Positions 1-8,621 of a DNA stretch of 64,000 nucleotides are shown one piece after another. The stretch is taken from the NCBI RefSeq assembly GCF_015352985.1, contig NZ_JACYXF010000010.1:1-64000 (forward strand). Direction: 5' to 3'. A program made the position numbers and the translations under genes. This stretch comes from Noviherbaspirillum malthae (GTDB lineage: Bacteria; Pseudomonadota; Gammaproteobacteria; Burkholderiales; Burkholderiaceae_D). The notes under the pieces were generated by a model, which saw only the letters and a list, made by a program, of their open reading frames with translations, was not told the origin of the DNA and did no database searches. Position 1 is the first letter of the stretch. Each line of letters starts with the position of its first letter.

Positions 1-196
1 ATGGCGGTATCTGCCTGATGTGAGGACAGTGATTCACTGGTCGCTATGGCGACGACATCATCAGGCCGTCGCCCATTTCTATCACTGCCTGCGCCGAGCG
101 AGGGCGGCATGACATACAACTGTAGTATTAGAGGCGGCTTCATATTCGTGGTTCATCGGCATGTCTCTGATCAAGGTCTGCAAACGCCTTCAGCAG

Positions 197-877
197 CTAG
201 TAGTTCAGCATATTTCTCCGCACGTTCACCAGGTGCCCGAGCAATACCTGCTTCGCGAGATCGGCGTCGCGCATTTTCAGTGCATTGGTCAGCGCACGAT
301 GCTCGTCCTGGTAGATTTTGCGCCGCTCCGGGCTCACGCTTTTTTTCTTGAGAATGCCCCATTCGGCGCATTCGCGGACTTCGTTCATCAGCTCGAAAAC
401 CCGGATCAGGAAATTGTTGCGCGACGCTTCGGCGATGCGCTTGTGGAAAGCGCCGTCCCAGTATTCGAACTGCTCCAGTGTTTCCGCTTCCTCGGCCTGG
501 CGGCAACACATTTCCAGGTCGGCGAAATCGGCCGCGGTGCCGTTGCGCACCACCAGATCGATCAGGCCCGGCTCGAAGATCAGCCGGGCATCCATCAATT
601 CGGCAGGGCTGATGTTGACCGGCGAAGGCGAGTCCTGCGCGGGCAGCCGGTCGATAAAATCGTCGGCGACGAAAGTGCCGCTGCCGACCGCCTGCCGGAT
701 CAATCCCAGTTCCTTCAGTTCCTGCAGGACGCGCCTGACCGTGGCCCGGGTGACGCCATATTGTTCGCCGAGCAGACGCTCCGCAGGCAGTTGCTCTCCG
801 GCTCTCCACTGCTGCTTGCGCAGCTTGGTCAGCAAAGCTTCCTTGAGCATGAAGGCTGGGTCGGGGGAAATGTTCAT
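197..877 (-). CDS. GntR/FadR-family transcriptional regulator
   Basis: A 226-residue regulator with an N-terminal winged helix-turn-helix (residues about 8-75, with the typical GEQLPAERLLGEQYGVTRAT stretch followed by an arginine-rich recognition helix) and a C-terminal helical FCD-type ligand domain (about 95-220). FadR-subfamily GntR proteins usually sense carboxylic acid metabolites. It is divergent from a fumarylacetoacetase-family hydrolase and a Bug-type solute receptor, so its likely targets are those two genes and itself. The 192-bp spacer holds a 19-bp perfect inverted repeat. The effector is unknown. No strong ribosome binding site is seen before the chosen ATG. Confidence 0.9.
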   Translation of the reverse strand: MNISPDPAFMLKEALLTKLRKQQWRAGEQLPAERLLGEQYGVTRATVRRVLQELKELGLIRQAVGSGTFVADDFIDRLPAQDSPSPVNISPAELMDARLIFEPGLIDLVVRNGTAADFADLEMCCRQAEEAETLEQFEYWDGAFHKRIAEASRNNFLIRVFELMNEVRECAEWGILKKKSVSPERRKIYQDEHRALTNALKMRDADLAKQVLLGHLVNVRRNMLNY

Positions 878-918
878 GTGGGTAACGATGGATAAGTTTG
901 CGACAGTGTATCCGTAAA

Positions 919-1046
919 TGGTTGAAATTGGTTTTAATTTCGACGCGCCTGTCTATTGTCTTCCGGGCTGCTATGAGCATTGACACTCTGCCGAACCGCA
1001 TGTTAACTTGCCATCTATTGGTTATCTTTAAAACCAATTTCAACCA
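919..1046. promoter_or_regulatory. Divergent promoter region with 19-bp perfect inverted repeat (probable GntR operators)
   Basis: TGGTTGAAATTGGTTTTAA at 919-937 is repeated as its exact reverse complement at 1028-1046, 90 bp apart. Each arm contains the half-site ATTGGTT/AACCAAT. The right arm also forms a local palindrome with ATTGGTT at 1017-1023 (ATTGGTT, 8 bases, AACCAAT). The right arm ends 23 bp before the hydrolase start and the left arm lies 41 bp before the regulator start. That is the placement expected for a repressor controlling both directions. Assignment to the adjacent GntR protein is inference. Confidence 0.65.
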
Positions 1047-1069
1047 ATTATCAGGATAGAGAGATAGAC

Positions 1070-1948
1070 ATGCGTTTTGGCACATTAGCCACCGGAAGCG
1101 GTGCATCCGTTGTCGCGGTTTCCGAGGATGGAAAAAAATATTGCGAGGTCAAGCACCTGGTTCCCGGTTTCTCCGGCGACATGACGGCTTTCATTGCCTC
1201 TGCTCCGTCAATCCAGTCGAGCGCCATCAGTCCCGATGCATGGAAGCCGCTTGCGGACGCCAGATTGCTCGCGCCCATTCCCGCGCCGCGCCGCAATGTC
1301 TTCTGCGTCGGCAAGAACTATCACGAGCACGCCAAGGAATTCAGCCAGTCGGGATTCGATACCTCGGCCGCCAAGGGCGAGACAGCGCCCGAATTCCCGG
1401 TGGTGTTCACCAAGGCGCCGTCCACGGTAGTCGCCGACGGCGATGCCGTTCTCAGCTTTTCCGACATCACCACGCAACTCGACTATGAAGCTGAGCTGGC
1501 GGTCGTCATCGGCAAGGCGGGACGCGGCATCAAGAAAGCCGACGCGCTCAAGCATGTTTGGGGATACACCATCGTCAACGACGTGACGGCACGCGATCTG
1601 CAGCAGAAACACCGCCAGTGGTTTCTCGGCAAATCCATGGACACGTTCTGCCCGATGGGACCGTGGATCGTGACGGCGGATGAAGTCGATAGCACCAATC
1701 TCGGCGTGCGCTGCTGGATCAACGACGAACTGCGCCAGGACGCCAATACGCGCGACCTGATTTTCGATATCCCCACCATCATCGAAACCATATCCGCAGG
1801 CATGGCCCTGCAGCCGGGCGACGTGATTGCGACCGGTACGCCGGCGGGCGTGGGCATCGGCTTCAAGCCGCCCAAATTCCTCAAGCCGGGCGACGTGATG
1901 AAAATCTCGATCGACAAGATTGGCACGCTGACCAACCGCGTCGAATAA
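1070..1948 (+). CDS. Fumarylacetoacetate hydrolase (FAH) family protein
   Basis: A 292-residue FAH-superfamily enzyme. The family hydrolyses, decarboxylates or hydrates 2-oxo or acylpyruvate-type acids with a divalent metal. Visible hallmarks are VGKNYHEHAKEF near residue 80, the acidic metal ligands in DYEAELAVVIGK, the VNDVTARDLQ segment, and the C-terminal GDVIATGTPAGVG motif. The length suits single-domain FAH proteins such as ureidoglycolate lyase or 2-keto-3-deoxy acid hydrolases rather than true fumarylacetoacetase. The gene is divergent from the GntR regulator and is followed 89 bp later by a Bug-type receptor, suggesting a small uptake-and-degradation unit for an organic acid. The substrate cannot be read from sequence. 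Confidence 0.88.
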   Translation: MRFGTLATGSGASVVAVSEDGKKYCEVKHLVPGFSGDMTAFIASAPSIQSSAISPDAWKPLADARLLAPIPAPRRNVFCVGKNYHEHAKEFSQSGFDTSAAKGETAPEFPVVFTKAPSTVVADGDAVLSFSDITTQLDYEAELAVVIGKAGRGIKKADALKHVWGYTIVNDVTARDLQQKHRQWFLGKSMDTFCPMGPWIVTADEVDSTNLGVRCWINDELRQDANTRDLIFDIPTIIETISAGMALQPGDVIATGTPAGVGIGFKPPKFLKPGDVMKISIDKIGTLTNRVE

Positions 1949-2037
1949 GCCAGCAGATACGCCCGGCCTCGCGCCATCCGACAATAAAGCCGGCCGGGCT
2001 CAATTCAAGAACGAAGAGATACATCGAGGAGACCAAG

Positions 2038-3021
2038 ATGAACCAACAATTGCGCAGGGCAAGCCTGGGCATTGCCGGACTGATCCTGTCAGCCCTGCCC
2101 CTGCTGGCCAATGCCGACGACGCATGGCCGGCCAAGACCATCACCATGGTGGTGCCCTTCCCGCCCGGCGGCGTGGCCGATACCGTGGCGCGCCCGGTGG
2201 CGCAGGCCATGTCGAAAGAGCTGAAACAGCCGGTCGTGGTCGAGAACAAGCCGGGCGCGGGAGGCGGCATCGGCATCGGCCAGGTGGCGCGGGCGGCGCC
2301 TGACGGCTATACGCTGCTGATGTCGCTGTCGTCGATGACCACCATCCCCGAAGCGGACAAGATCGTCGGCCGGCAGTCCCTGTTCCAGATGTCCCAGCTC
2401 AAGCCGATCGCGCGCTTCACTGCCGATCCGACCGTGCTCGTGGTGCGTGCCGACAGCCCGTGGAAGACGCTCAATGAATTCGTCGCCGGCGTACGCAGCA
2501 AGCCGGGCGGATACTCGTACAGCTCATCGGGCAACTACGGAACGATGCATGTGCCGATGGAGATGCTGAAGGCCAATGCCAATCTGCGCATCCTGCATAT
2601 TCCGTACACCGGCGCCGCGCCCGCCGTGCTCGGTCTGCTGAGCGGTCAGGTCGATGCGGTGGCGACCGGTCCGGCCAGCGTGGTTCAGCATATCAAGTCC
2701 GGGAAGCTGCGCGCCCTGGCGCACTGGGGCACCGGCCCGCTGACATCCCTGCCGGGCGTGCCCAGCCTGAAGGAAGCCGGTTATCCGATCGAGTACGCGC
2801 AGTGGTCGGGTTTGTTTGCTCCAGCCAATACGCCCGAGCCGGTGATTGCGAAATTGCGCGAAGTCGCGCGCAAGGTGGCGGAAGATCCGGCGGTGAAAAA
2901 CGTGATCCTGACCGCGGGCAGCCCCATCATGTACATGGACGCTCCGGAATTCCAGCAATACCTGAACAGCGATGCCAGCAAGATGAAGGATGTGGTGCAG
3001 AAAATCGGCAAGGTCGATTGA
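2038..3021 (+). CDS. Bug-family (TctC-like) tripartite tricarboxylate transporter substrate-binding protein
   Basis: A 327-residue periplasmic receptor with a Sec signal peptide (about residues 1-26, cleavage after LLANA). The mature domain starts with the family signature WPAKTITMVVPFPPGG and continues with ENKPGAGGGIG and DGYTLL. Bug proteins bind carboxylates or other small polar ligands and deliver them to TctAB membrane subunits. A GAGGAG-type ribosome binding site precedes the ATG. No tctA or tctB is present nearby, so this is an orphan receptor, common in Burkholderiales. Its position after the FAH-family gene suggests it imports that enzyme's substrate or a precursor (inference). Confidence 0.9.
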   Translation: MNQQLRRASLGIAGLILSALPLLANADDAWPAKTITMVVPFPPGGVADTVARPVAQAMSKELKQPVVVENKPGAGGGIGIGQVARAAPDGYTLLMSLSSMTTIPEADKIVGRQSLFQMSQLKPIARFTADPTVLVVRADSPWKTLNEFVAGVRSKPGGYSYSSSGNYGTMHVPMEMLKANANLRILHIPYTGAAPAVLGLLSGQVDAVATGPASVVQHIKSGKLRALAHWGTGPLTSLPGVPSLKEAGYPIEYAQWSGLFAPANTPEPVIAKLREVARKVAEDPAVKNVILTAGSPIMYMDAPEFQQYLNSDASKMKDVVQKIGKVD

Positions 3022-3060
3022 TCGCGCTTGCCGATTTCATCCTGAAATGAGCCATCGCAG

Positions 3061-3101
3061 GGCAGCAAGATGCGGGTACTGAATACTTGCATCTTGCTGC
3101 C
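3061..3101 (+). terminator. Strong hairpin after the Bug receptor gene (terminator-like)
   Basis: GGCAGCAAGATGC at 3061-3073 pairs perfectly with GCATCTTGCTGCC at 3089-3101, and the stem can extend inward through G-U pairs. It begins 39 bp after the receptor stop codon. There is no T tract, so it may be a Rho-dependent or RNA-stabilising structure. The rest of the 395-bp gap up to the next gene (3102-3416) shows only a short GTTGC-AG-GCAAC palindrome near 3209 and no gene. Confidence 0.5.
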
Positions 3102-3416
3102 CGGCCAGATATCAACGAAACACCTCTCTCCCTTCCAGCAGGACCGGCATCAGCTCATCTCCGCCTTGCATGGCAACACCCGCAAACGCGCGCTTCAAAA
3201 AGTCTCCGTTGCAGGCAACTATTATTAGAAAAATGCTTGCCTTCCTGTCAAAATACGCGGCTTCGATAAAAAGCGGCATGGTGCGCGCTCACACCGCATG
3301 CCGGAAGCTGCAATAATCGCAAACCGTTTCGGAACTGCGAAGTCGAACGACGGCAAAGGAACTGAAACGCCGTCTTCACGACTAAACGTTCCATGTAGCA
3401 ATTATTTGGACTGACA

Positions 3417-3878
3417 ATGGAAGAAACACAACAGCAGACCGTCAACCATGGCGCGGCGCTGGACGATCTGGTGGCGCTGGTAGCGAAAGCGGCGCAGTCG
3501 ATAACGGAACTGCGGACACACAATGCGGAACTCGCCGAACAGGCACGCCGCAGCCAGGCGGAAGCCGAAAACTCGGCGTCGGCACTTCAAGTGCATATCC
3601 AGCGCATTGCTGAACTGGAAAACCTGGTCAGCCTGCTGCAGCCGGCGGCGGACCGCCATTTGCGCATGAAGGCCCAGCTGGAAGCGCGCCCCGAGTCGCA
3701 GGGTGGCTTCACCGCCAACGGCATGACCTACAAGACCTTCGACGAGGCCTTTGACGTTGCCTATCCGGTAACAGCGCCGGATGCGCCTGCCGTTTCCGCC
3801 GCACCAGCCGCAATGTCCGAACAGTCCGCCGCGACCGGCAGCCCGGCCCAGAACGCATCTCCTGCTACCGAAGCCTGA
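3417..3878 (+). CDS. Hypothetical coiled-coil protein with alanine-rich tail
   Basis: A 153-residue protein I do not assign to a named family. Residues about 15-80 form a likely coiled coil rich in Ala, Glu, Gln and Leu. A short globular segment follows (FTANGMTYKTFDEAFDVAY), then a low-complexity Ala/Pro/Ser tail. No signal peptide or membrane segment is visible. It stands alone, with the Bug gene upstream and a Kef-type antiporter 218 bp downstream. The ribosome binding site is weak. Codon use matches the neighbours, which supports a real gene. Confidence 0.6.
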   Translation: MEETQQQTVNHGAALDDLVALVAKAAQSITELRTHNAELAEQARRSQAEAENSASALQVHIQRIAELENLVSLLQPAADRHLRMKAQLEARPESQGGFTANGMTYKTFDEAFDVAYPVTAPDAPAVSAAPAAMSEQSAATGSPAQNASPATEA

Positions 3879-4096
3879 ATATCAGCCCGCCGCTGCGGCG
3901 GGAGGCGCTTCACCATTCCAGCGTGTCTGCCCCGTTCCAGCGTGGCAGACAGGAAACAATCGGCTTTTACCTTTAAAATAGGCTAACCTGCCGGCAATAC
4001 CTGTCTGCTTTCCTGGTCTACCTGCACTTCCCGGTGCAGGCAATCAATTCATCATTTTCCGCTCCATCTCTGGCACTGAAAGGAATCGGCTGACTC

Positions 4097-5794
4097 ATGC
4101 CACATCACACACCGCTAATTTCCACCATCGTCGCCGGCCTCGTGCTTGCCTTCATTTTCGGCGCCGTTGCCAACCGCCTGCGCCTGCCGCCGCTGGTAGG
4201 CTACCTGGTGGCCGGCATCGCGATCGGTCCGTTTACGCCGGGCTTCGTCGGCGATCTGGACCTGGCCGGAGAATTGGCGGAAATCGGGGTGATCCTGCTG
4301 ATGTTCGGCGTGGGCCTGCATTTTTCGCTGGACGACCTGCTGGCGGTGAAAGGCATTGCGATTCCCGGCGCCATCGCGCAGATTGCGCTGGCGACCCTGA
4401 TGGGCGTGGGGCTGGCATGGGCCATCGGCTGGCCGATCGGCGAAGGCGTGATTTTCGGCTTGGCCCTGTCGGTAGCGAGTACCGTGGTGCTTCTGACCGC
4501 ATTGCAGGAACGAAGGCTGGTGGAAACCAAGCGCGGACAGATCGCGGTGGGCTGGCTGATCGTCGAGGATATCGCGATGGTGCTGGCCCTGGTGCTCATT
4601 CCCGCATTGAGCGGCCTGCTCGGCGGCAAGGGCGAATCCCTCACGACGCAGCAGCTGATGATGACCCTGGCGGCCACGCTCGGCAAGGTTGCTGCCTTCG
4701 TCGCCGTCATGCTCGTGGTCGGCCGCCGCCTGATTCCCTGGATCCTGGAGCGGATCGCCAGCACCGGCAACCGCGAACTGTTCCGTCTCGGCGTGCTGGC
4801 GATTGCGCTCGGTTTCGCGCTCGGCGCGGCCTATGGCTTCGGCGTGTCATTTGCGCTCGGCGCCTTCTTCGCCGGCATGATCCTGAGCGAATCGGAGCTC
4901 AGCCACCGCGCTGCCGAAGAGTCGCTGCCCCTGCGGGACGCGTTCGCCGTGCTGTTCTTCGTCTCGGTCGGCATGCTGTTCGACCCCTTCATCCTCGTGC
5001 GTGAGCCGCTGCTGGTGTTTGCCACCGTGTTCGTGATCGTGGTCGGCAAGTCGCTGGCCGCCGCGGCCATCGTGCGTCTCTTCGGCCATCCCATGCGCAC
5101 CGCGCTGACCATTTCGGTAAGCCTGGCGCAGATCGGCGAGTTTTCCTTCATTCTCGCCACGCTGGGCATGTCGCTGGAACTGCTGTCCAAGACAGGCCGC
5201 GACCTCATCCTGGCCGGCGCCATCCTGTCGATTCTCCTCAATCCGCTGCTGTTCGGCCTGCTGGACCGCATGACCCCGCAGCTCAAGCGTCGCGAAGGCC
5301 CTGTCGACGGTTCCGCAGCCTCTCCGGCAGGCACCGAAGACAACCCGTGGCCGGCCATGCGCGACCATGTCGTTCTGGTCGGTTTCGGCCGGGTCGGGCA
5401 TTTGATCGCCGCCGCATTGACGGAACAGCAACGGCCCTTCGTCGTCATCGAAGACCAGCCCGAAGTCGTGAAGGCGCTGCGGGCGGACGGCATTCCTGCG
5501 CTGTACGGCAATGCCGCTGCGCCCGGCATGCTGGAAGCGGCGCATGCGGCGGACGCCCGCTGGCTGCTGATCGCGATCCCGCAGATCCTGGAAGCCGGCC
5601 AGATCATCGAACATGCGCGCAAGCTCAACCCGCATGTCGAAGTGGTCGCGCGCGCGCATTCCAGCGCGGAAATGCTGCATCTCGAAAAGCACGGTGCAAC
5701 GCATACCATCATGGGCGAACGGGAGATCGCGGAAGGCATGGCTTCGCTGGTGCTTGAGACTGGTACCGAAAGAGTTGCCGCTTCGGCAGCGTGA
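4097..5794 (+). CDS. CPA2-family monovalent cation:proton antiporter (YbaL/KefB-like)
   Basis: A 565-residue inner-membrane protein. About twelve hydrophobic helices occupy residues 1-390, in the Na+/H+ exchanger fold. A cytoplasmic TrkA-N (RCK) nucleotide-binding domain follows from about residue 415, with VVLVGFGRVGHLIAAAL as its Rossmann glycine motif. The N-terminal half, with LPPLVGYLVAGIAIGPFTPG, is close to the YbaL branch of Kef-type potassium/proton antiporters, which export K+ under cytosolic or electrophilic stress. No KefF/KefG-type ancillary flavoprotein is adjacent. A clear terminator hairpin follows, so it is probably monocistronic. Confidence 0.9.
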   Translation: MPHHTPLISTIVAGLVLAFIFGAVANRLRLPPLVGYLVAGIAIGPFTPGFVGDLDLAGELAEIGVILLMFGVGLHFSLDDLLAVKGIAIPGAIAQIALATLMGVGLAWAIGWPIGEGVIFGLALSVASTVVLLTALQERRLVETKRGQIAVGWLIVEDIAMVLALVLIPALSGLLGGKGESLTTQQLMMTLAATLGKVAAFVAVMLVVGRRLIPWILERIASTGNRELFRLGVLAIALGFALGAAYGFGVSFALGAFFAGMILSESELSHRAAEESLPLRDAFAVLFFVSVGMLFDPFILVREPLLVFATVFVIVVGKSLAAAAIVRLFGHPMRTALTISVSLAQIGEFSFILATLGMSLELLSKTGRDLILAGAILSILLNPLLFGLLDRMTPQLKRREGPVDGSAASPAGTEDNPWPAMRDHVVLVGFGRVGHLIAAALTEQQRPFVVIEDQPEVVKALRADGIPALYGNAAAPGMLEAAHAADARWLLIAIPQILEAGQIIEHARKLNPHVEVVARAHSSAEMLHLEKHGATHTIMGEREIAEGMASLVLETGTERVAASAA

Positions 5795-5799
5795 TTTTG

Positions 5800-5837
5800 C
5801 AGAACAGGCGCTTCTGCAGAGCGCCTTCTTCTGTTTC
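5800..5837 (+). terminator. Intrinsic terminator after the Kef-type gene
   Basis: AGGCGCT (5806-5812) pairs with AGCGCCT (5820-5826), and the flanking CAGAA and TTCTG can extend the stem. A pyrimidine-rich run follows. It lies just after the antiporter stop codon. Confidence 0.7.
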
Positions 5838-5937
5838 AATCGGGAATGACTTCGTATAATCACGTTTCGGCGGGGCAAGCCGCATGGTTCGGCATCGCCG
5901 GGCCGCATGCCCGTAACCAAACCAGCAGGAAGTCATT

Positions 5938-8526
5938 TTGGAAGCAGAAATCAAGCCGCAGGAACGCCTGCTTCGAGCCCGCCTCACGCGGCTGTACCTG
6001 AACTTCATCGGATATTTCAAGACGGTCATCGATTCCCGCCAGCCATGGACCACGCGGCTTGCGGCACTGGTAAAGGCGATGGCCTCAAGCGCCGCGCTCG
6101 CATGTGCAGGACTGATCGCGTACACCATCCTGCTGATTCCCTTCACGCCCAGCATCGCCGACCTGCGCAAGGCCAAAGCCGAGTCGCCTAGCGTGCTGAT
6201 GTCGGAGGATGGCAAGGAACTGGCGGTTTTCAAGCGATTGAATCGGGAATGGGTGGAACTGAACGAGATTTCCCCGCATGTGATCAAGGCCCTGATTGCC
6301 ACCGAAGACCACCGCTTCTACGAACATCACGGCGTCGACCTCAAGCGCACTGCGGCAGGCATCCTGCGCACGCTGCAAGGCGACCCGGAAGGCGGCTCGA
6401 CGCTGACGCAGCAGCTGGCGCGCAACCTCTACCCGGAGGAAATCGGCCGCAAGCGCAGCATCAACCGCAAGTTGAAGGAACTGATCACCGCCCTCAAGAT
6501 CGAGTATGCCTACTCGAAGGACGAGATCCTGCTCACCTATCTCAACACGATGCCCTTCCTGTACAACGCTTTCGGCATCGAGATGGGCGCGCGCACCTAT
6601 TTCGACAAGCCCGCGGCGAAGCTCAACGTGCTGGAAAGCGCCACGCTGATCGGCATGCTCAAGGGTACGAGCTACTACAACCCGGTCCTCAACGGCGAAC
6701 GTGCAGTCAAGCGGCGCAACGTGGTGCTGTCGCAGATGCTCAAGCGCGGCGTGCTGTCCAAGGCGGAATTCGACATTCTGAAAAACCGGCCGATGCGTCT
6801 GGACTTCGAACGCCAGCCGGAACCGGTTGGACGGGCGCCGCATCTGGCGGCCCATGTGCGCAAATGGCTGGTTGACTGGGCCGACCGCAACGATTACAAC
6901 CTGTATTCCGACGGCCTGGTAGTGGTTTCCACCGTGGATTCGCGGCTGCAAGCCTTTGCAGCCCAGGCCATCGAGCGGCGCATGGATGCGCTGCAGGCGG
7001 TGGCCGATGTGGAATGGGGCGTTTCGTCGCCGGCGCTGATCTCTACCTACGCACCAGCCTACCGCGGCATGCGCCGCCAGGTGCAGCCCTGGGGACACTG
7101 GTGGCGCACGCAGGGAGCGCAGGCGGATGCCTTCGTGCGCGAGACCTCGGCATACCGCGCCCTGCTGGCCGGCGGCACGACGCCGGAACAGGCGCTTGCC
7201 CAGCTGAAGAAGGATACGGCATTCATGAACGGCCTGCGTGCCGAAAAAACTCGCCTTGAAACCGGCTTCATTGCACTCGACCCGAGCACCGGGCATGTAA
7301 AAGCCTGGGTCGGCAGCCGCGACTATGCGGTCGACCAGTTCGACCACGTCGCGCAGGCGAAGCGCCAGCCGGGCTCGACCTTCAAGGCCTTCGTCTACGG
7401 CGCAGCGCTTGAAAAGGGCATGGAACCCACCCGCAAGTTTGTTGACCGGGAAGTGGAAATCGAATTGAAGAACGGCAGCGTCTGGCGGCCGGGCAATGCA
7501 TCGGGTGTCAGCGGCAAGGAAATGACGCTGCGCGAGGGGCTGGCCTATTCGAAGAACACGATCACCGCGCAGGTGATGCAGGAAGTCGGCCCCGCCAAGG
7601 TGGCCGCGTTTGCGCGCAGGCTGGGCGTGAGCCAGAGCAGGCTCGATGAAGTCCCCGCGCTGTCGCTCGGTACCAGTCCGGTATCGCTGCTGGAAATGGC
7701 GACCGCCTACGGCACGATCGCGAGCGGCGGAGAGCTTCGCAAGCCGATACTGGTAAGCCGCATTCTCGACAAGCATGGCAAGGTGCTGGAAACCTTCACC
7801 AGCGAACCCGACCGCGTGATGTCGGCGCATACGGCGCAGGACCTGACCGACATGCTGCGCGGCGTCATTAGCCAAGGTACGGGCCGCGCCATACGCAGCC
7901 AGTACGGAATCAACAGCGATGTAGCGGGCAAGACAGGCACCACGCAGAACAATACCGACGGCTGGTTCATCCTGATGCATCCGCGGTTGGTGGCGGGGTC
8001 CTGGGTAGGCTTCAACGATGCGCGGCTCGCCATGCGCAGCAGCTATTGGGGCCAGGGAGCGCAGACGGCCCTGCCGATGGTGGGTGATGTGGTGAGGCAG
8101 GCGCTGCAGGCGCGCCTGATCGATAACGGCGCCCGCTTCCCGACGGCTCCGGAATCATTCTTCTCGAGGATGTGGGCAAGCGTGTCCGGCTGGTTCGGCT
8201 CCTTCGGCTGGAGCAAGCCGCAGCCTGAGGCACCCGTGCGGCCGCCGCGACCGAAGCCGGCTGCACCGGCGGCTCCGTCGCATCCGCCGGCAGCGCCGGA
8301 CCCCATACCCGAAGACGTGCCGGACATGCATTTCGATGAAATGCAGCGCATCATCGATCAGGCGAGAAACGGCGGGCAGACACCGCCGGAGAACGTCATG
8401 CCAGGCGCGGCTCTGCCTGGCGCGCCCGTGGCTGTTCCCGGTTATGCGAATGAAGGTCGAGCAGTCGCGATACCGCCCTTATATCCAGCCGAGAGTGCGC
8501 CGGGAGCGGTAATCATCCAGCAGTAA
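5938..8526 (+). CDS. Class A penicillin-binding protein (bifunctional transglycosylase/transpeptidase, PBP1A type)
   Basis: An 862-residue peptidoglycan synthase anchored by one N-terminal membrane helix (about residues 48-66). The GT51 transglycosylase domain carries the catalytic glutamate in ATEDHRF (Glu123) and the GGSTLTQQLARN motif. The transpeptidase domain carries the SxxK motif at PGSTFK (Ser480), an SKN motif (YSKNT) and KTGT at residues 665-668. The C-terminus is a Pro/Ala-rich tail of about 100 residues. The start is a TTG at 5938 with an AGGAAG ribosome binding site 5-10 bases upstream. The next in-frame ATGs would remove part of the N-terminus. It stands alone between terminators. 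Confidence 0.9.
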   Translation: MEAEIKPQERLLRARLTRLYLNFIGYFKTVIDSRQPWTTRLAALVKAMASSAALACAGLIAYTILLIPFTPSIADLRKAKAESPSVLMSEDGKELAVFKRLNREWVELNEISPHVIKALIATEDHRFYEHHGVDLKRTAAGILRTLQGDPEGGSTLTQQLARNLYPEEIGRKRSINRKLKELITALKIEYAYSKDEILLTYLNTMPFLYNAFGIEMGARTYFDKPAAKLNVLESATLIGMLKGTSYYNPVLNGERAVKRRNVVLSQMLKRGVLSKAEFDILKNRPMRLDFERQPEPVGRAPHLAAHVRKWLVDWADRNDYNLYSDGLVVVSTVDSRLQAFAAQAIERRMDALQAVADVEWGVSSPALISTYAPAYRGMRRQVQPWGHWWRTQGAQADAFVRETSAYRALLAGGTTPEQALAQLKKDTAFMNGLRAEKTRLETGFIALDPSTGHVKAWVGSRDYAVDQFDHVAQAKRQPGSTFKAFVYGAALEKGMEPTRKFVDREVEIELKNGSVWRPGNASGVSGKEMTLREGLAYSKNTITAQVMQEVGPAKVAAFARRLGVSQSRLDEVPALSLGTSPVSLLEMATAYGTIASGGELRKPILVSRILDKHGKVLETFTSEPDRVMSAHTAQDLTDMLRGVISQGTGRAIRSQYGINSDVAGKTGTTQNNTDGWFILMHPRLVAGSWVGFNDARLAMRSSYWGQGAQTALPMVGDVVRQALQARLIDNGARFPTAPESFFSRMWASVSGWFGSFGWSKPQPEAPVRPPRPKPAAPAAPSHPPAAPDPIPEDVPDMHFDEMQRIIDQARNGGQTPPENVMPGAALPGAPVAVPGYANEGRAVAIPPLYPAESAPGAVIIQQ

Positions 8527-8544
8527 GCTCGGAGAGAAAGAGTT

Positions 8545-8566
8545 CCTCTCCTGCGGGCGGGAGAGG
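8545..8566. repeat. GC-rich hairpin resembling a dispersed REP-type element
   Basis: CCTCTCC (8545-8551) pairs with GGAGAGG (8560-8566) around TGCGGGCG, and GGAGGGTGAGGG follows. This layout resembles the short dispersed palindromic elements found between proteobacterial genes. It could also terminate the penicillin-binding protein gene. Only one copy was noticed in the window. Confidence 0.4.
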
Positions 8567-8621
8567 GCGGAGGGTGAGGGAGATCGCCAAGGCCTCGCCC
8601 ATACTCAAAAGAGAAGTTACC

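Noticed and set aside
46..351. Open frames at the left window edge
   Set aside because: No ribosome binding site, and most of the frame is antisense to the GntR gene. Bases 1-196 show no supportable feature.
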